64,000 nt of DNA, taken from the NCBI GenBank assembly GCA_001599595.1, contig BCHH01000004.1, positions 1,888,051 through 1,952,050 of the forward strand. Reading direction: 5' to 3'. The position numbers were made by a program, and so were the translations under genes. This DNA is from Beverwykella pulmonaria. Taxonomy: Eukaryota > Ascomycota > Dothideomycetes > Pleosporales > Melanommataceae. The notes below the pieces were generated by a model that saw only the letters and a list, made by a program, of their open reading frames with translations, ran no database searches and had not been told where the DNA came from. Positions 23,108-32,902 of the stretch are shown piece by piece. Position 1 is the stretch's first letter; each line of letters begins with the position of its first letter.

Positions 23108-25256
23108 GGTGCCGCCACAGCGACCAAGTGCAAGTTTGGGACTTTTGTTGTATATATTTACGAGTGGTAGGTCAGTGTATGCAACTGGCTTGTTAGTTGG
23201 CTCACCTCGCCCGATGATCAACTCTACATACTCTGTTGCTCTTTTGAACGTTGCTGCTGATGGCCGCCTAACTGGCAGGAATGTCGTCATGGCTGTGTAT
23301 AACTTAGCCTTCTTAAAATTACATGGCGTTCGCATTCGGAGAGATAATCGAACCGCTCTCCTAGCTCTTGCTTCGACGGCCAGTTACAAAGTGTTTTTGC
23401 TCTACTTGGGCCCGATACCTAATAGTTCGTACCCAGTCTTCTTCCCCCTTTAAAATGCTCATACTTGTGAACATATTTTAATGGCTTCATAGATTATCCT
23501 TACGGTCGGCCGCCGGTATCGCCCATGCAAGCAAGAATCGGCACGAGAGATATTGCAGGGTTCAACCCAACCTTGGGAAGGCCTCACGCAGGAACCGTCA
23601 CATTGCGCCAACTATGCATCGAGTCATTTTATATTCCCCGTCTTACTTCAGATGGAACTGTAGCTGCCGCTACTACGACGAACTGCCGGCAGTAGGTTGC
23701 TCTTCTCGAGTCGTATGAGGGGGGCCCACAAGGTCTACCCTCGCCGTTTCACGCAGGAACCATCACATTCTATATCAAATGTACATCAATAGTTCTAAGA
23801 GTATATCCCACCGCGCCAGGAGAAGTCTCCACCAGCCTCCAGCACGTGACCGTCACCAACAGTGGCTCTGACAAAGCCTCTGTCTGGACTTAAATGCTTC
23901 CCAGCGGCAGTTGTCGGAGAAGTTCAGGCAAGTATTTCGTCTATGATAGCTTTACCACTCGATTCAAGGAGGCCTAGGTGGTTGAACGTTGCTGCTAATA
24001 GAGCGTGCATCCGGTTAGCGTCTCGCCAATGCACGTTTCGATCCGACACGTCACAGCGCCAACAACTTCTTCCTGCACCACCCCAACTGCCCCTGGCCCG
24101 GTCGCGAACAGCACATCAACCACGAGTTAATGGCGGGGTCGTGTCTCCACCTCGCGCGGTCGTAGTCACGTCGAGTTGGGCGTCACTGTGTCGGCCGCCG
24201 GCGACAGCACCCAAATAGAGAAGCGCGAGCATGTCGGCAATGGCTAGCGACCACCACGTCAGAAAGGCAAATTCGGGGTGAACCCATGGCCTGAGCAAGG
24301 GGCACTTCGGGACGACTGAGAGCGAGGGGTGTGTGCGAACTGCATGTTCGAGCGGGACTCTAGACGCACAGGGCTGAATGCTCGTCCTGGTACCCCTCGA
24401 GCCCCAGCGCTTTCATTCAACAAACAAGCAACAGGGATTCGGGTCCGATTGGATACGGCCCGTAAAGGGGGGGCTGGCGAGTCCGAGTCCGGATGGCTAG
24501 CTCCACGTCACAGCAGGGCCCGCGGCATGGCATGCTTGACACGCGATCGGGCAGTTCGAGATGACGCGCGCCTCCGCCGACGCAGATAGTGGGACGGAAG
24601 CGGCACGGCGCGCCCTTTGCGAATGCGGGCCGGTGACTGTCATCGAACACGCCTGCTTTCTGCGCAACATCGGGTATATGCTCGGCCGTGACTAGCACTC
24701 TGGCTGCAGAGCCAACACATACCTTGGGCTAGCAAACAACACCAATACAGGCGCCCTAGGCCTTCGCAAACTATTGGCCGAATTGGGCCCACCATACCCA
24801 CGACGTTGGTTGCTGGCTTTTCACCAGCATGAAATATACTTGTCTCGGCCTTGCTTCGTTTTGCAGTGCCGGCACCCCTTCTTCTTGCATTTGCCCCCCT
24901 TCCCCCTTACTGCAGCATTTGGTCCAACCAGGAGGCTGGCCATCTGCCTTCGTGGCCACCGCTCGATGGCTATTTACTCGTTGCACGGCATCCAGGCTGC
25001 ACTCTCCGCATCCGATGGGAGGGCTACATATGTCTTCGGCAGGAGCGCCTTCAACCTCCTGCGCCCGTTTCACCTGCACCGCATGTACCTGATATCTATA
25101 TACGTTGGCCTTGAATCCCAGCATTAAGCGCTGTCCCGCATTCCTTCATCCTAAGCTTAGCACTTCCTGCCCTATACCCCCCATTTACCTTTTCGCATCG
25201 ACTTTTGCCTCATCACCAAGTGAAAAAAGCATCTCACGCTGAGAAACATTACCACC
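23108..25256. other. Gene-poor region downstream of the LPMO
   Basis: About 2.1 kb with scattered short frames on both strands. A 21-nt sequence (CACGCAGGAACC followed by R-TCACATT) occurs twice, near 23585 and 23752, in text that could be a decayed coding region; I cannot name it. Overlapping frames at 24.77-25.13 kb on both strands are not supported by motifs. Confidence 0.4.
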
Positions 25257-25675
25257 ATGGCCGCTAGTAGACCCGAGACCTACGTCCAGCGACTTCAAAG
25301 TATGTCCCTGCGAGTCATCGTCTTCGAAGCTAATCAAAGTTTCCCTTCCAAGACTATTGCGCCTCCAACGCCATCGAACAACCTCAATGGCAGGACTACT
25401 CGGACCCTCGAGGTTCGCCACTCAGCCATATCTTTTAAGCTTCGACACGGGTCCTAACTTCTCTCCCAGGTATCAGAACCGCTTGGTCGAGCGCCGTGTT
25501 CGTCCAAGGCCGCGAATACAGAGCCCAGCTATGGCGCGATTATCGATATCTCGAGCAGTCCCGCGAGGAGGCTGCTGAAGTCGCATACCGAGCCCTCGTT
25601 GGTGCGCCAGCTACAACCGCACAAGCGCCATCACAATACTCATATTCGCGGACTGGCTATGGTACCTCACGGTAG
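25257..25675 (+). CDS. Small dsRNA-binding-motif-like protein (102 aa)
   Basis: Three exons, 25257-25299, 25353-25412 and 25470-25675, in phase, give 102 aa. The start has a strong context (ACCATGGCC). Introns are 53 nt (GTATGT, GCTAAT branch, CCAAG) and 57 nt (GTTCGC, CCTAAC branch, CCCAG). The product reads TYVQRLQNYCASN, then WQDYSD and RTAWSSAVFVQGREYRA, LWRDYRYLEQSREEAAEVAY and RALVG, followed by a short polar tail. This layout (Y..L..Y, W..V.V.G, then an AAE.A helix) matches small fungal proteins with a double-stranded-RNA-binding-motif-like fold. Helix-strand-strand-helix order is inferred from the pattern. RNA binding is untested and the basic residues usual for dsRNA contact are not obvious. 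No exon is long enough to stand out alone. Confidence 0.65.
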
Positions 25676-26622
25676 TGCCTCGCCCGAGGGCTCGACTACT
25701 GCTTCCTTTTTTGACCTGACTTTGGTTTCGGTCTTCGTCCGTTGCGTTTCGCCTCTGACCTTTAGCCATCGCTGTTCTTTTCCTTGGTCTTCGGCCTCTT
25801 TTGTCATATCCTCCATCAGATTGCTTGGGAAACATGAGAAGTGTGCTATTTTTCGTATCTTGACTTGCAAGGGCGCTGGATATCCTGTGTGCGTGGGCTG
25901 GGATTCTGAACTTGGTTTTCTCTTTTCACAACATTCTGCACATACTGGACCTTGCGCTTCTCTTCTTCGTAGGCAGCAATACGAGAGGAATTGCTCCCGT
26001 ACTGCCATGGTACGGAGAGATGTAACAATTTCTCTGGTAACGCATCCGCGCTCCAGTACCCGTTTCTCTCGTTCTCCGGACTCCAACGTCGCCCGGCACT
26101 TTTTCTCTCCGACGGATTTGGGTATACTCTGTAAATGTTTCTGTATCAACTGGGTCATTGGCTTTGAGAATCGGAATGCCGAATAATTCTCCACGCCAGC
26201 CGTGTGCCACCATTAATTGTTCTTGGGACAAGGGGTTCTATCTTGACTTAACAAGTAGCCACATGAATAGCAGAAATGCATATAGCGGACTGTGAGGAGG
26301 TTGTTAAAGCTATAATAGCTGATACAGGAGGGCTTAGTAGTTTATCGCTCATCCTTTGCTCGTAGCCTACATATACTCAATTGTCCCGCACATTCCCCAT
26401 GCACAAAGGAATACGGCTGTGCTCGCTCATAGCCTTAGTATACTCCGCCTTCTTATCAGCCTTGTTCCCCTTTAATTTTGGACCCTCGTTCGCCTCGTCG
26501 CTTCGAGAATCACTCTCCTAGTCCTCCCCACCGTCGCTAACCTCCTCGTCCTCCTCGCAGTCGCTGACCTTCTCACTCTCACTCTCGCTCACAACCCTCT
26601 CAACCCTCCTCGGAACCCCCTT
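25676..26622. other. Spacer with a decayed acidic reading frame
   Basis: About 950 bases. On the minus strand at 26440-26600 an Asp/Glu/Ser-rich frame (SESESEKVSDCEEDEEVS) with one internal TAG continues in style the C-terminus of the gene that ends at 26623, but out of phase with it. Otherwise only short frames without motifs. Confidence 0.4.
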
Positions 26623-28380
26623 TCACGCTAAAATCCCACGCCAGCTCATAGTTACCTCCGTCTCGCTATCCGCCTCCGACCCATCGGCTTGAATGCCATG
26701 CAACGCTAGCTTACGAATCTTAAAATTCTCCATCAGCTGCGCATACAACACCTCATACTTCTCTACCACTGGCCCTATCTCCGCTGAGCCCCTCTCTTCA
26801 ACCAGAGAATTCTGCAGCGTGTGGTCAAAGCCCATGTCGAGGGCTTTGATGGCAATCAACTGCCCATGCAGCACTTTGGCGAGCTCACTGAGAGCTTCGT
26901 ACATGAGTTTCAGGCGCTCAACATCTTCGTCGGGGGCAGTGGGGTTGACGAATGGCATTTCGATGTCGGATGATGTCTCGTTCTCTTCGAAATTCGTGTC
27001 GTAGTCGTCTGGCTTGCTGAGCTCAACCGCGGGAATTGCGACTTCGTCGATGGACCAACCAATCTGAATCGGCCGCTCGACATACTCGTTAGGATTCTGT
27101 ACGTAATTAGCAAGGATATCTTCGGCTTTCGGTGGCGTCCCCACGCCTTGCACCACATCCTGCACCACGTCCTGCACCACGTCCTCGTCATCCTCCCCCA
27201 CCTCCGCAGCATCAACCGGTTTTTCAACTTCTCCAGGATTCTTGGTGCTGCCCATATGACAAATATCCTTGACTGGCTTCTCAGGAATGATTGGTTCCCT
27301 GAAGTTGTACGCGCTCTCAATAGCATTGTCCGATTCGTGTTCGCTCTGATACTCAGTCTCAACATCCTCGTCCTCGGTCTCAGCATCTTCATCTGACGTT
27401 TCGATATCCTTATCTAACTCTTCTATGCTCTCTTCCGATACCTCGTCGCTTTCCTTAGAGTTTTCATCGCTACCAATTAACCCCTCTTCGCTCTCCACAG
27501 ATGTCTCATCGTCATCCTCCTCCTCTTCCTCCTCCTTCTCATCCTCGACTGGGGGCGGCACCCATCTTGGATTCTGTTTCCGCTTTTCGACAATGAAACG
27601 CTTAGGCCTCTCGATATTCAGCTCTCCTCGAATAAGCGCTAAGTTTACATTCCCCTGTTCGCGTAAAACACGCTTCACATGACAATTGATAAACTCGGTA
27701 GTGCTAGCAATACTTTTTAGAAAGTCGGCAATCTTCAAGGCCATCTCTTGGTCGACTTCAGGGTATAGTGGGGGCTCTTCGGGCTCCCTCTCGGGCCATA
27801 ATGAGTCGAGATGTAGTGCTGCGATGCCACTAGTGTACGAGACCCTTGGGCCGTCGGTATCACTGGGTTGAGAGGGCTTGGGGGCATAATTGTCACCCTG
27901 GGATGAAGTGCGGAGAAGGCGGGCATCGCTTTGGTACGAGGTTCGCACGCACAAACTGTCAATCTCGTACAAATCGTCGGTGCTTTGCCGACGTGGAGTA
28001 GCACTGATACGTGAGGAGGAGGAGCCAGACTTGGCATGGTGAGATAGCCAGTGATCACTGTTGTTGAGATGTTTGCGGTACTTAGTTCCCCGTTGCTGAA
28101 TGTCCTCGTCGTGCTCATTCTCTCCAACCGAAGCCTCGTTAGACGCCCCCTCGTCTTCTCCCTCTTCGTCTTGCTGCTCATGCTCAGAGCTCTGCGGGTG
28201 TGGTCCGAAGAGATCGGAGGCTGGTCGCTGCCGTTGGAGATTGAGCGGGCTCTGCTCGGACGCTCGTTGTGTGCCCGACGAAGAATTGGATCTACTGCGC
28301 CGAGAGAATACTCGGCGTGGGCTCCATTGTTTTGAGAGAATCGTGTGCTCGAATTGCGGCCGTTTGCTAGGCGACGACAT
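26623..28380 (-). CDS. Acidic, low-complexity protein of unknown function
   Basis: A single open frame of 585 aa. I do not recognise a family. The N-terminus (about 1-60) is basic and Ser/Arg-rich (SPRRVFSRRSRSNSSSG). Residues 60-100 are acidic. A more ordered stretch (about 200-270) contains DQEMALKIADFLKSIASTTE and IRGELNIERPKRFIVEKRKQ. Residues 275-360 are strongly acidic (long Glu/Asp runs, EDEDVETEYQSEHE), and a short tandem DVVQ repeat lies near 405-415. Near 480-570 predicted helices (LKLMYEALSELAKVLHGQL) could form a coiled coil. No signal peptide or membrane span. This composition is common in nuclear chromatin or ribosome-biogenesis proteins, but that is a guess. An acidic frame downstream suggests the C-terminus may once have been longer. 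Confidence 0.7.
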   Translation of the reverse strand: MSSPSKRPQFEHTILSKQWSPRRVFSRRSRSNSSSGTQRASEQSPLNLQRQRPASDLFGPHPQSSEHEQQDEEGEDEGASNEASVGENEHDEDIQQRGTKYRKHLNNSDHWLSHHAKSGSSSSRISATPRRQSTDDLYEIDSLCVRTSYQSDARLLRTSSQGDNYAPKPSQPSDTDGPRVSYTSGIAALHLDSLWPEREPEEPPLYPEVDQEMALKIADFLKSIASTTEFINCHVKRVLREQGNVNLALIRGELNIERPKRFIVEKRKQNPRWVPPPVEDEKEEEEEEDDDETSVESEEGLIGSDENSKESDEVSEESIEELDKDIETSDEDAETEDEDVETEYQSEHESDNAIESAYNFREPIIPEKPVKDICHMGSTKNPGEVEKPVDAAEVGEDDEDVVQDVVQDVVQGVGTPPKAEDILANYVQNPNEYVERPIQIGWSIDEVAIPAVELSKPDDYDTNFEENETSSDIEMPFVNPTAPDEDVERLKLMYEALSELAKVLHGQLIAIKALDMGFDHTLQNSLVEERGSAEIGPVVEKYEVLYAQLMENFKIRKLALHGIQADGSEADSETEVTMSWRGILA

Positions 28381-29114
28381 ATTCGCGATGATGGGGTGTG
28401 TGATTTGGAGAGTCGAGGAGCAAGGTGGAGCGGGAAGGCGCGAAGGTGCGAGACTGGGTATCGCTTTTGGGAAGGCAGGATCGTGAAGGTGAAGGGAAGT
28501 GAAAACGGCAAGGCGGTGAAAGACTGACGGCCTTGATTGAAGTAACGTGCAGCAATATGGCTGGTGAGGAAGTCAGACCATGTTAGGCAAACAGAGTAGC
28601 GAACCGTACTTTTTCAACTATCGTAGGAGAGACTGCATTCCAACCTGGAGCCAAGAAGATACGATTTCCTCTAGATCGCCCTGCCGTAACTGCCAGCGTA
28701 GGGTATGCTTTGTAGAGAGTATGTCTCATTATAAGTAGTAGGTTGCAGCAACCACAATCATAGAAACGACTTGTTGCACGGCAGACGTAAGGCATTCTAA
28801 AGCCAATTTCGAAAAATCCATCTTAAATTTCTCCAAATGCCGGGTGTTCATTCCCTGAATAGCAAAGTCTCTTACTCCTCTCTCGTTGAGAAGCCCTCTA
28901 ACCGCGCTTTGTGGCTTCACAAGGCGCGCAGATGTCATCGACTCAACTTTGCGCGTAGCTGTAGATTTCAAGAAACTGCAATAAATCGTCTGCAACTTCT
29001 CCTTTATATGAGCCAATATTTATGGCCGAAGATTCCCAGAGAGTTTTGGACAACCACGAGTGCCGAAATAGAGCGAGATGCAAACCAACATTGCTCCCAC
29101 GGCACATTGCCAAA
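28381..29114. other. Intergenic spacer
   Basis: Upstream region of the acidic-protein gene and 3' side of the next minus-strand gene. Open frames of up to 95 codons on the minus strand have no recognisable motifs. Confidence 0.45.
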
Positions 29115-30044
29115 TCACGTAACGCGATCCACAACTTTATCTTCCAACCCGACAAAACCCCAATGAACCCCCTCCTCGCCCTCCTCAGCACCCTCCTTGT
29201 TCTCCGTAAACATCTGCTCCACAGTCCTCCTCATCGCCTCCGGGCTGAGCGCCTGCAGCAGCCGAAAGTGCTTCTCATTGTATTCCCTCTTCATGTTTCC
29301 AAACTCCTCAATCGCCTTCTTCAAATGCACCACAAGGCCCCCCTCGTCTGCTCCATTATGCTGTTCGAAGATATCCCTATAGGCTTGCTCGTGTATAAAG
29401 AGCTCGATCAAATGCCGGCGTGCAAGGACGATGATGTCTTCGTGGAGAATTATTTCCCTGAGTAAGTTGTCCGCCTTCGGGCTCGTAGAAGGGAGCAGAA
29501 TTACTTCTTGCTGTGCGCGGTGAAGGAGGTTTTCGAATGCAGTGATGCCGGACTGGAGGAGTGCGATGCGAGATTTGAAAACTTCGAGGGCGGTACCTAG
29601 GGAGACAATTGCGAGAGAAGAAGAATGAGAGCCTTGTTCTTCTGGCGTGGAATCTTGGAGGTGTAGCGGGGCAATCCGGAAATAAGAGAGTCCATTACGA
29701 GAAATTGGTAACTTGGCGCGGGTGCCGAAGGGAACCGAGTCTGCTGTCTGTGGACCGATGGTTGGCGCACTGATGGCTTCGGTGGGAACGTTTTGCTTCT
29801 TTTGAGGCGGCTCGGTTGCGCTCGGGCACAGTGGATAGGCACCATGGAGGTCCTTGTCTTGCGCCGCACCGCTCGATCTTCGCTTCCTCTTCCTCCTCCT
29901 CTTCCTCTTCCTCGGCTGTTTTGAATTTTTCAGCGCATTCTCCATTTGACCAGTTGGCTTAGCGTCCTGGTTTTCCATTTCTGCCGGATTATGCTTGACG
30001 TTGCCACGCAACCTTGGCTTCTCTCTTACCCTCGTAGGTTCCAT
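29115..30044 (-). CDS. Unrecognised protein with a basic nuclear-signal cluster
   Basis: Open frame of 309 aa from the ATG at 30044, which has the better context (AGCCATGG); an in-frame ATG at 30065 would add seven residues. Residues about 45-60 form a dense Arg/Lys block (KQPRKRKRRRKRKRR), a strong nuclear or nucleolar localisation signal. The middle (60-130) is proline- and serine-rich. From about 150 on it looks helical (ALEVFKSRIALLQSGITAFE, LLREIILHEDIIVLARRHL, EEFGNMKREYNEKHFRLL), probably a coiled coil or helical bundle. The C-terminus is acidic. I do not know a family for it. It runs in the same direction as the acidic protein at 26.6-28.4 kb; both may be nuclear, but nothing links them functionally. 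Confidence 0.65.
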   Translation of the reverse strand: MEPTRVREKPRLRGNVKHNPAEMENQDAKPTGQMENALKNSKQPRKRKRRRKRKRRSSGAAQDKDLHGAYPLCPSATEPPQKKQNVPTEAISAPTIGPQTADSVPFGTRAKLPISRNGLSYFRIAPLHLQDSTPEEQGSHSSSLAIVSLGTALEVFKSRIALLQSGITAFENLLHRAQQEVILLPSTSPKADNLLREIILHEDIIVLARRHLIELFIHEQAYRDIFEQHNGADEGGLVVHLKKAIEEFGNMKREYNEKHFRLLQALSPEAMRRTVEQMFTENKEGAEEGEEGVHWGFVGLEDKVVDRVT

Positions 30045-30354
30045 GGCTATCATTACAATTCTCACTACGAGTTAGTGGAGAGAAATAAGAGTGTTGAGTG
30101 GAAGAATGGTAGTGCTGCTGTAGCAGAGGATATAGAGTGTAAATCATCGTCACCACTGATGATGGAGCGAAGAAGGTAAAAGCACGTAGCCGGCAGTGAA
30201 GTGAAAGCATGGAGACGACAAATTACTACTTGAAAAAAATCCGACCGCAGGAAGCACTCCGATACGGATATTGTAGACTGCAGAAAAATCACAGAAATGT
30301 ATGGAATGAAGGTCTAAGACAGAAAGAAAGAAGAATGCATACCACGTTTCGCCA

Positions 30355-31479
30355 TCAGCCATTCGTTGTCCACCGCTCCATACTCCTCCTAACCCCCTCA
30401 TCTTGCTCCAAAACAGGCATATACCCCAGTAGCCTTTTCGCCTTCTCGCTACTCCAACAAAATCCCACATCCAACATTTCATTATCCTCCCTTGTAACTG
30501 TTGGCCTCACATACCCACCCCAGCGTGAAAGCCCAATACACCCAATCCATCACACTAGCAAACATCCTCATGACCTAAAAAGGAGCAGCCTGAATCTCCT
30601 CTTTCGCAACAGGGTACCCTCCTGCAGCGCAGCATTTCTGATTGAAGTCAAAAAACAGCGTAGGATTGTCGTCGGTGATGAAATACGCCTGTCCGTCTGC
30701 ATCTGCCACGCTAGTGACCAGAGCTTTGGCCGCGAGGATATGCGCTTCGGCCGCGGAATCAACGTACACGTATTCCCACACGCGCTCGTTGAGGCTGACT
30801 TGCGTCTTGTGCTGGCCTTTGCGGATGCTGGCTATGAGTTGTGGGAAGAAGTTTGGATCGCCCTTTTCGCCATAGACGAGGGGGAAACGGATGGCGGTCT
30901 TTATGTCCGCTCTGTTTGCTGAAAGAACGGCGATTTCGGCGAGGGCTTTAGTTTTGCCGTAGATGTTGTTGAAGACTGTGGCATTCCAAAGTTGTCACTC
31001 TTCTTTGATAGGGTTCAAGAGTCCAAGGGAGACAACTGGGCGGTAGGTAGAATTGGAGCCTGTATATACAATCCCCTTCGTCTCTTTGCACGAATTTGCG
31101 GCGTTCAAGAGATTTTGTGTTCCAACTACGTTGTGGCCTCATGAGCAGTAAGTGGGGCTCTTGGAGCGGGTGCGGCGGTGTGTATCACGGCTTGCGGTTT
31201 CAACCTCGCGAACATGACATTGCCAGCTTCCTGGTTGCTGATGTCAACAGCATGGTAGAAAAGGCGGCGATTGTCTACGGAAATTGGATTACGACTCGTG
31301 ATTGCGATATGGGAGGCCTGATTCTCAGCAAGAAGGCGTCGCACGATGTGCACACCAAGAAAGCCAGAACCACCAACGATGAGAATGGTGCCGGGAGGGA
31401 ATTCGGTTATATTAAAGATGAGGTGCTCTACGAAGTACTGAGAGATTTCGGGATTCTGCCTCGGGATAATGTTTGACAT
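30355..31479 (-). pseudogene. 3-beta-HSD / ERG26-like dehydrogenase, near full-length pseudogene
   Basis: The minus strand spells almost a whole short-chain-type 3-beta-hydroxysteroid dehydrogenase of the sterol C4-decarboxylase group: Rossmann motif ILIVGGSGFLGVHIVRRLL, APAPRAPLTAHEAT, the NVVGTQNLLNAAN block, the active-site YGKTKALAE, IRFPLVYGEKGDPNFFP, EYVYVDSAAEAHILAAKAL and, near the end, RLLGYMPVLEQDEGVRRSME. Four lesions break it: a one-base loss near 31126-31135, TGA at 30996-30998, TAG at 30575-30577, and a second frameshift near 30507-30525. None coincides with splice signals. The product cannot be made in full, so the gene is dead, but the decay is recent because the family text is well kept. 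A more decayed C-terminal relic of this family lies at 5.1-5.6 kb. Confidence 0.85.
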
Positions 31480-32902
31480 ATGTCACGGCCAGCCCCTTGT
31501 TAATACCACCACCAATCGACGCCGCACTAACCTCAGAGAGGCTTTTCGCACCGCCAAACCAGGGGCGCTGAGTAAGACGGAATCCTCCGCCACGTATCTT
31601 GGCCGACCTAACGTCAATGAATACATAACTGCGCGTTTAACATTACCGTAGGTTCAACACTTAATTTGTAAGCCCAGGACACTATACAGTGCCGTGGATA
31701 TGCTACTGACTAATCAGTCCGTCACATGTATATCAACTGTCCATGTCTCACACCCATCAAACATATATACATATACACAATACGCATCTTAATACCTTTT
31801 CTGCCACACCCTGCTTACATAATTCTAGCCAGGTTTTAAAAGGATCCTATTAGGCGTATGTTGCCCAGTCGCGTATCTGCTAGCGTGGACTATACCCTGG
31901 AAGGGATATGTTCTATGAGAAGCTGTAAGTTTATAGGGGACTTCCGGAAGCACAAGGTCGAAATAAAAGCTTTCGTTAAAGCTTCATGCACAAGTCTATT
32001 GTCCCAGAATCTGAATGTCAACCCACCACCTTCTCAACGATGGGCCTCACAAGGATGCCACAACTCACTACCTCATATGCCGCTGCCTCATAGACGCTCA
32101 ACTGGCACTCTACTTCTTCTGCTCTTTATCCGAAACGCATACCCTGTTACTATATCCCACCCGTTTACATCTACTATTGTTTCATGACGCTTGAAATTCC
32201 TGATCTTCCTACTATGTGCACACGCCATCGCTAAATAGGGATCCTCACAAAGCTCTAGGACACCTATAAGCTTGTATTTGTGCCAGAATATGGGGACAGC
32301 AAAAGCACCGCTGCTAGTGCGCATTCCCACTGGAGCAGTGAGGCCACTTCTGCAGTGTATGAGAAGAGGCTCTGCTCTCTTCGCATTTTGGCTTCAGTTG
32401 GGTGAATAAATGAATAAATGGGAAAACGGAGTCTACTATGCGAGAGTATCCCGGGGGAGGGGGGCTTCCTATAACGACGGCCTCCTAAGACAGCCTGAAT
32501 AACGGAAGCTCTCCTATCTTGGGTTGGGCAAAGGGAGGTCTGCGATGGGAAGCCCTCGGTGACAATCTCACTCGTGCCTTCGCTGAGACTTTCGCTGAGA
32601 CTTTCGCTGAAACTTCTACCATTGTCTTCGCACATGGAAAGATCAAAGAGCGGCATTGCTAGATATGATGAGGTGTGTCTATAAGTTGCAAATAGAAGTG
32701 GTATAAAAAAATTTAAATGCAGAAGGCGATTCACGATGGAGAAGGCTGTTAGACGATGGCTGCACGATTCAACTTAGGTGTTGACGATTACCTTGGCTAC
32801 TAAGAGTGTCATTTTCCAATTAGGAACCTGCCCTTGAACCTTAAACCAGGATCGGGGAGAGCAGAAAGGTCTCAAGACGTTACTAGAGAAATACACAACC
32901 CG
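31480..32902. other. Intergenic region with short repeats
   Basis: About 1.4 kb, AT-rich in the first part (TATACATATACAC-like tracts near 31770). Near 32575-32610 a 12-nt unit (CGCTGAGACTTT) is repeated three times. A 156-codon minus-strand frame crosses it but lacks family motifs. Confidence 0.4.

Noticed and set aside
23540..23960. Traces of a decayed coding region downstream of the LPMO
   Set aside because: Short readable stretches repeat a 21-nt sequence, but no family could be named and frames are short.
24771..25127. Open frames of 117 codons on both strands
   Set aside because: They mirror each other, have no motif, and lie in the likely promoter of the small dsRBM-like gene.
25599..26194. 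Frames of 195 and 175 codons on opposite strands
   Set aside because: They overlap the 3' end of the spliced gene and each other, with low-complexity text and no motif.
32264..32734. 156-codon minus-strand frame with a hydrophobic start
   Set aside because: The possible signal segment is followed by simple repeat (SESLSESLSE) and no family motif; not enough support.
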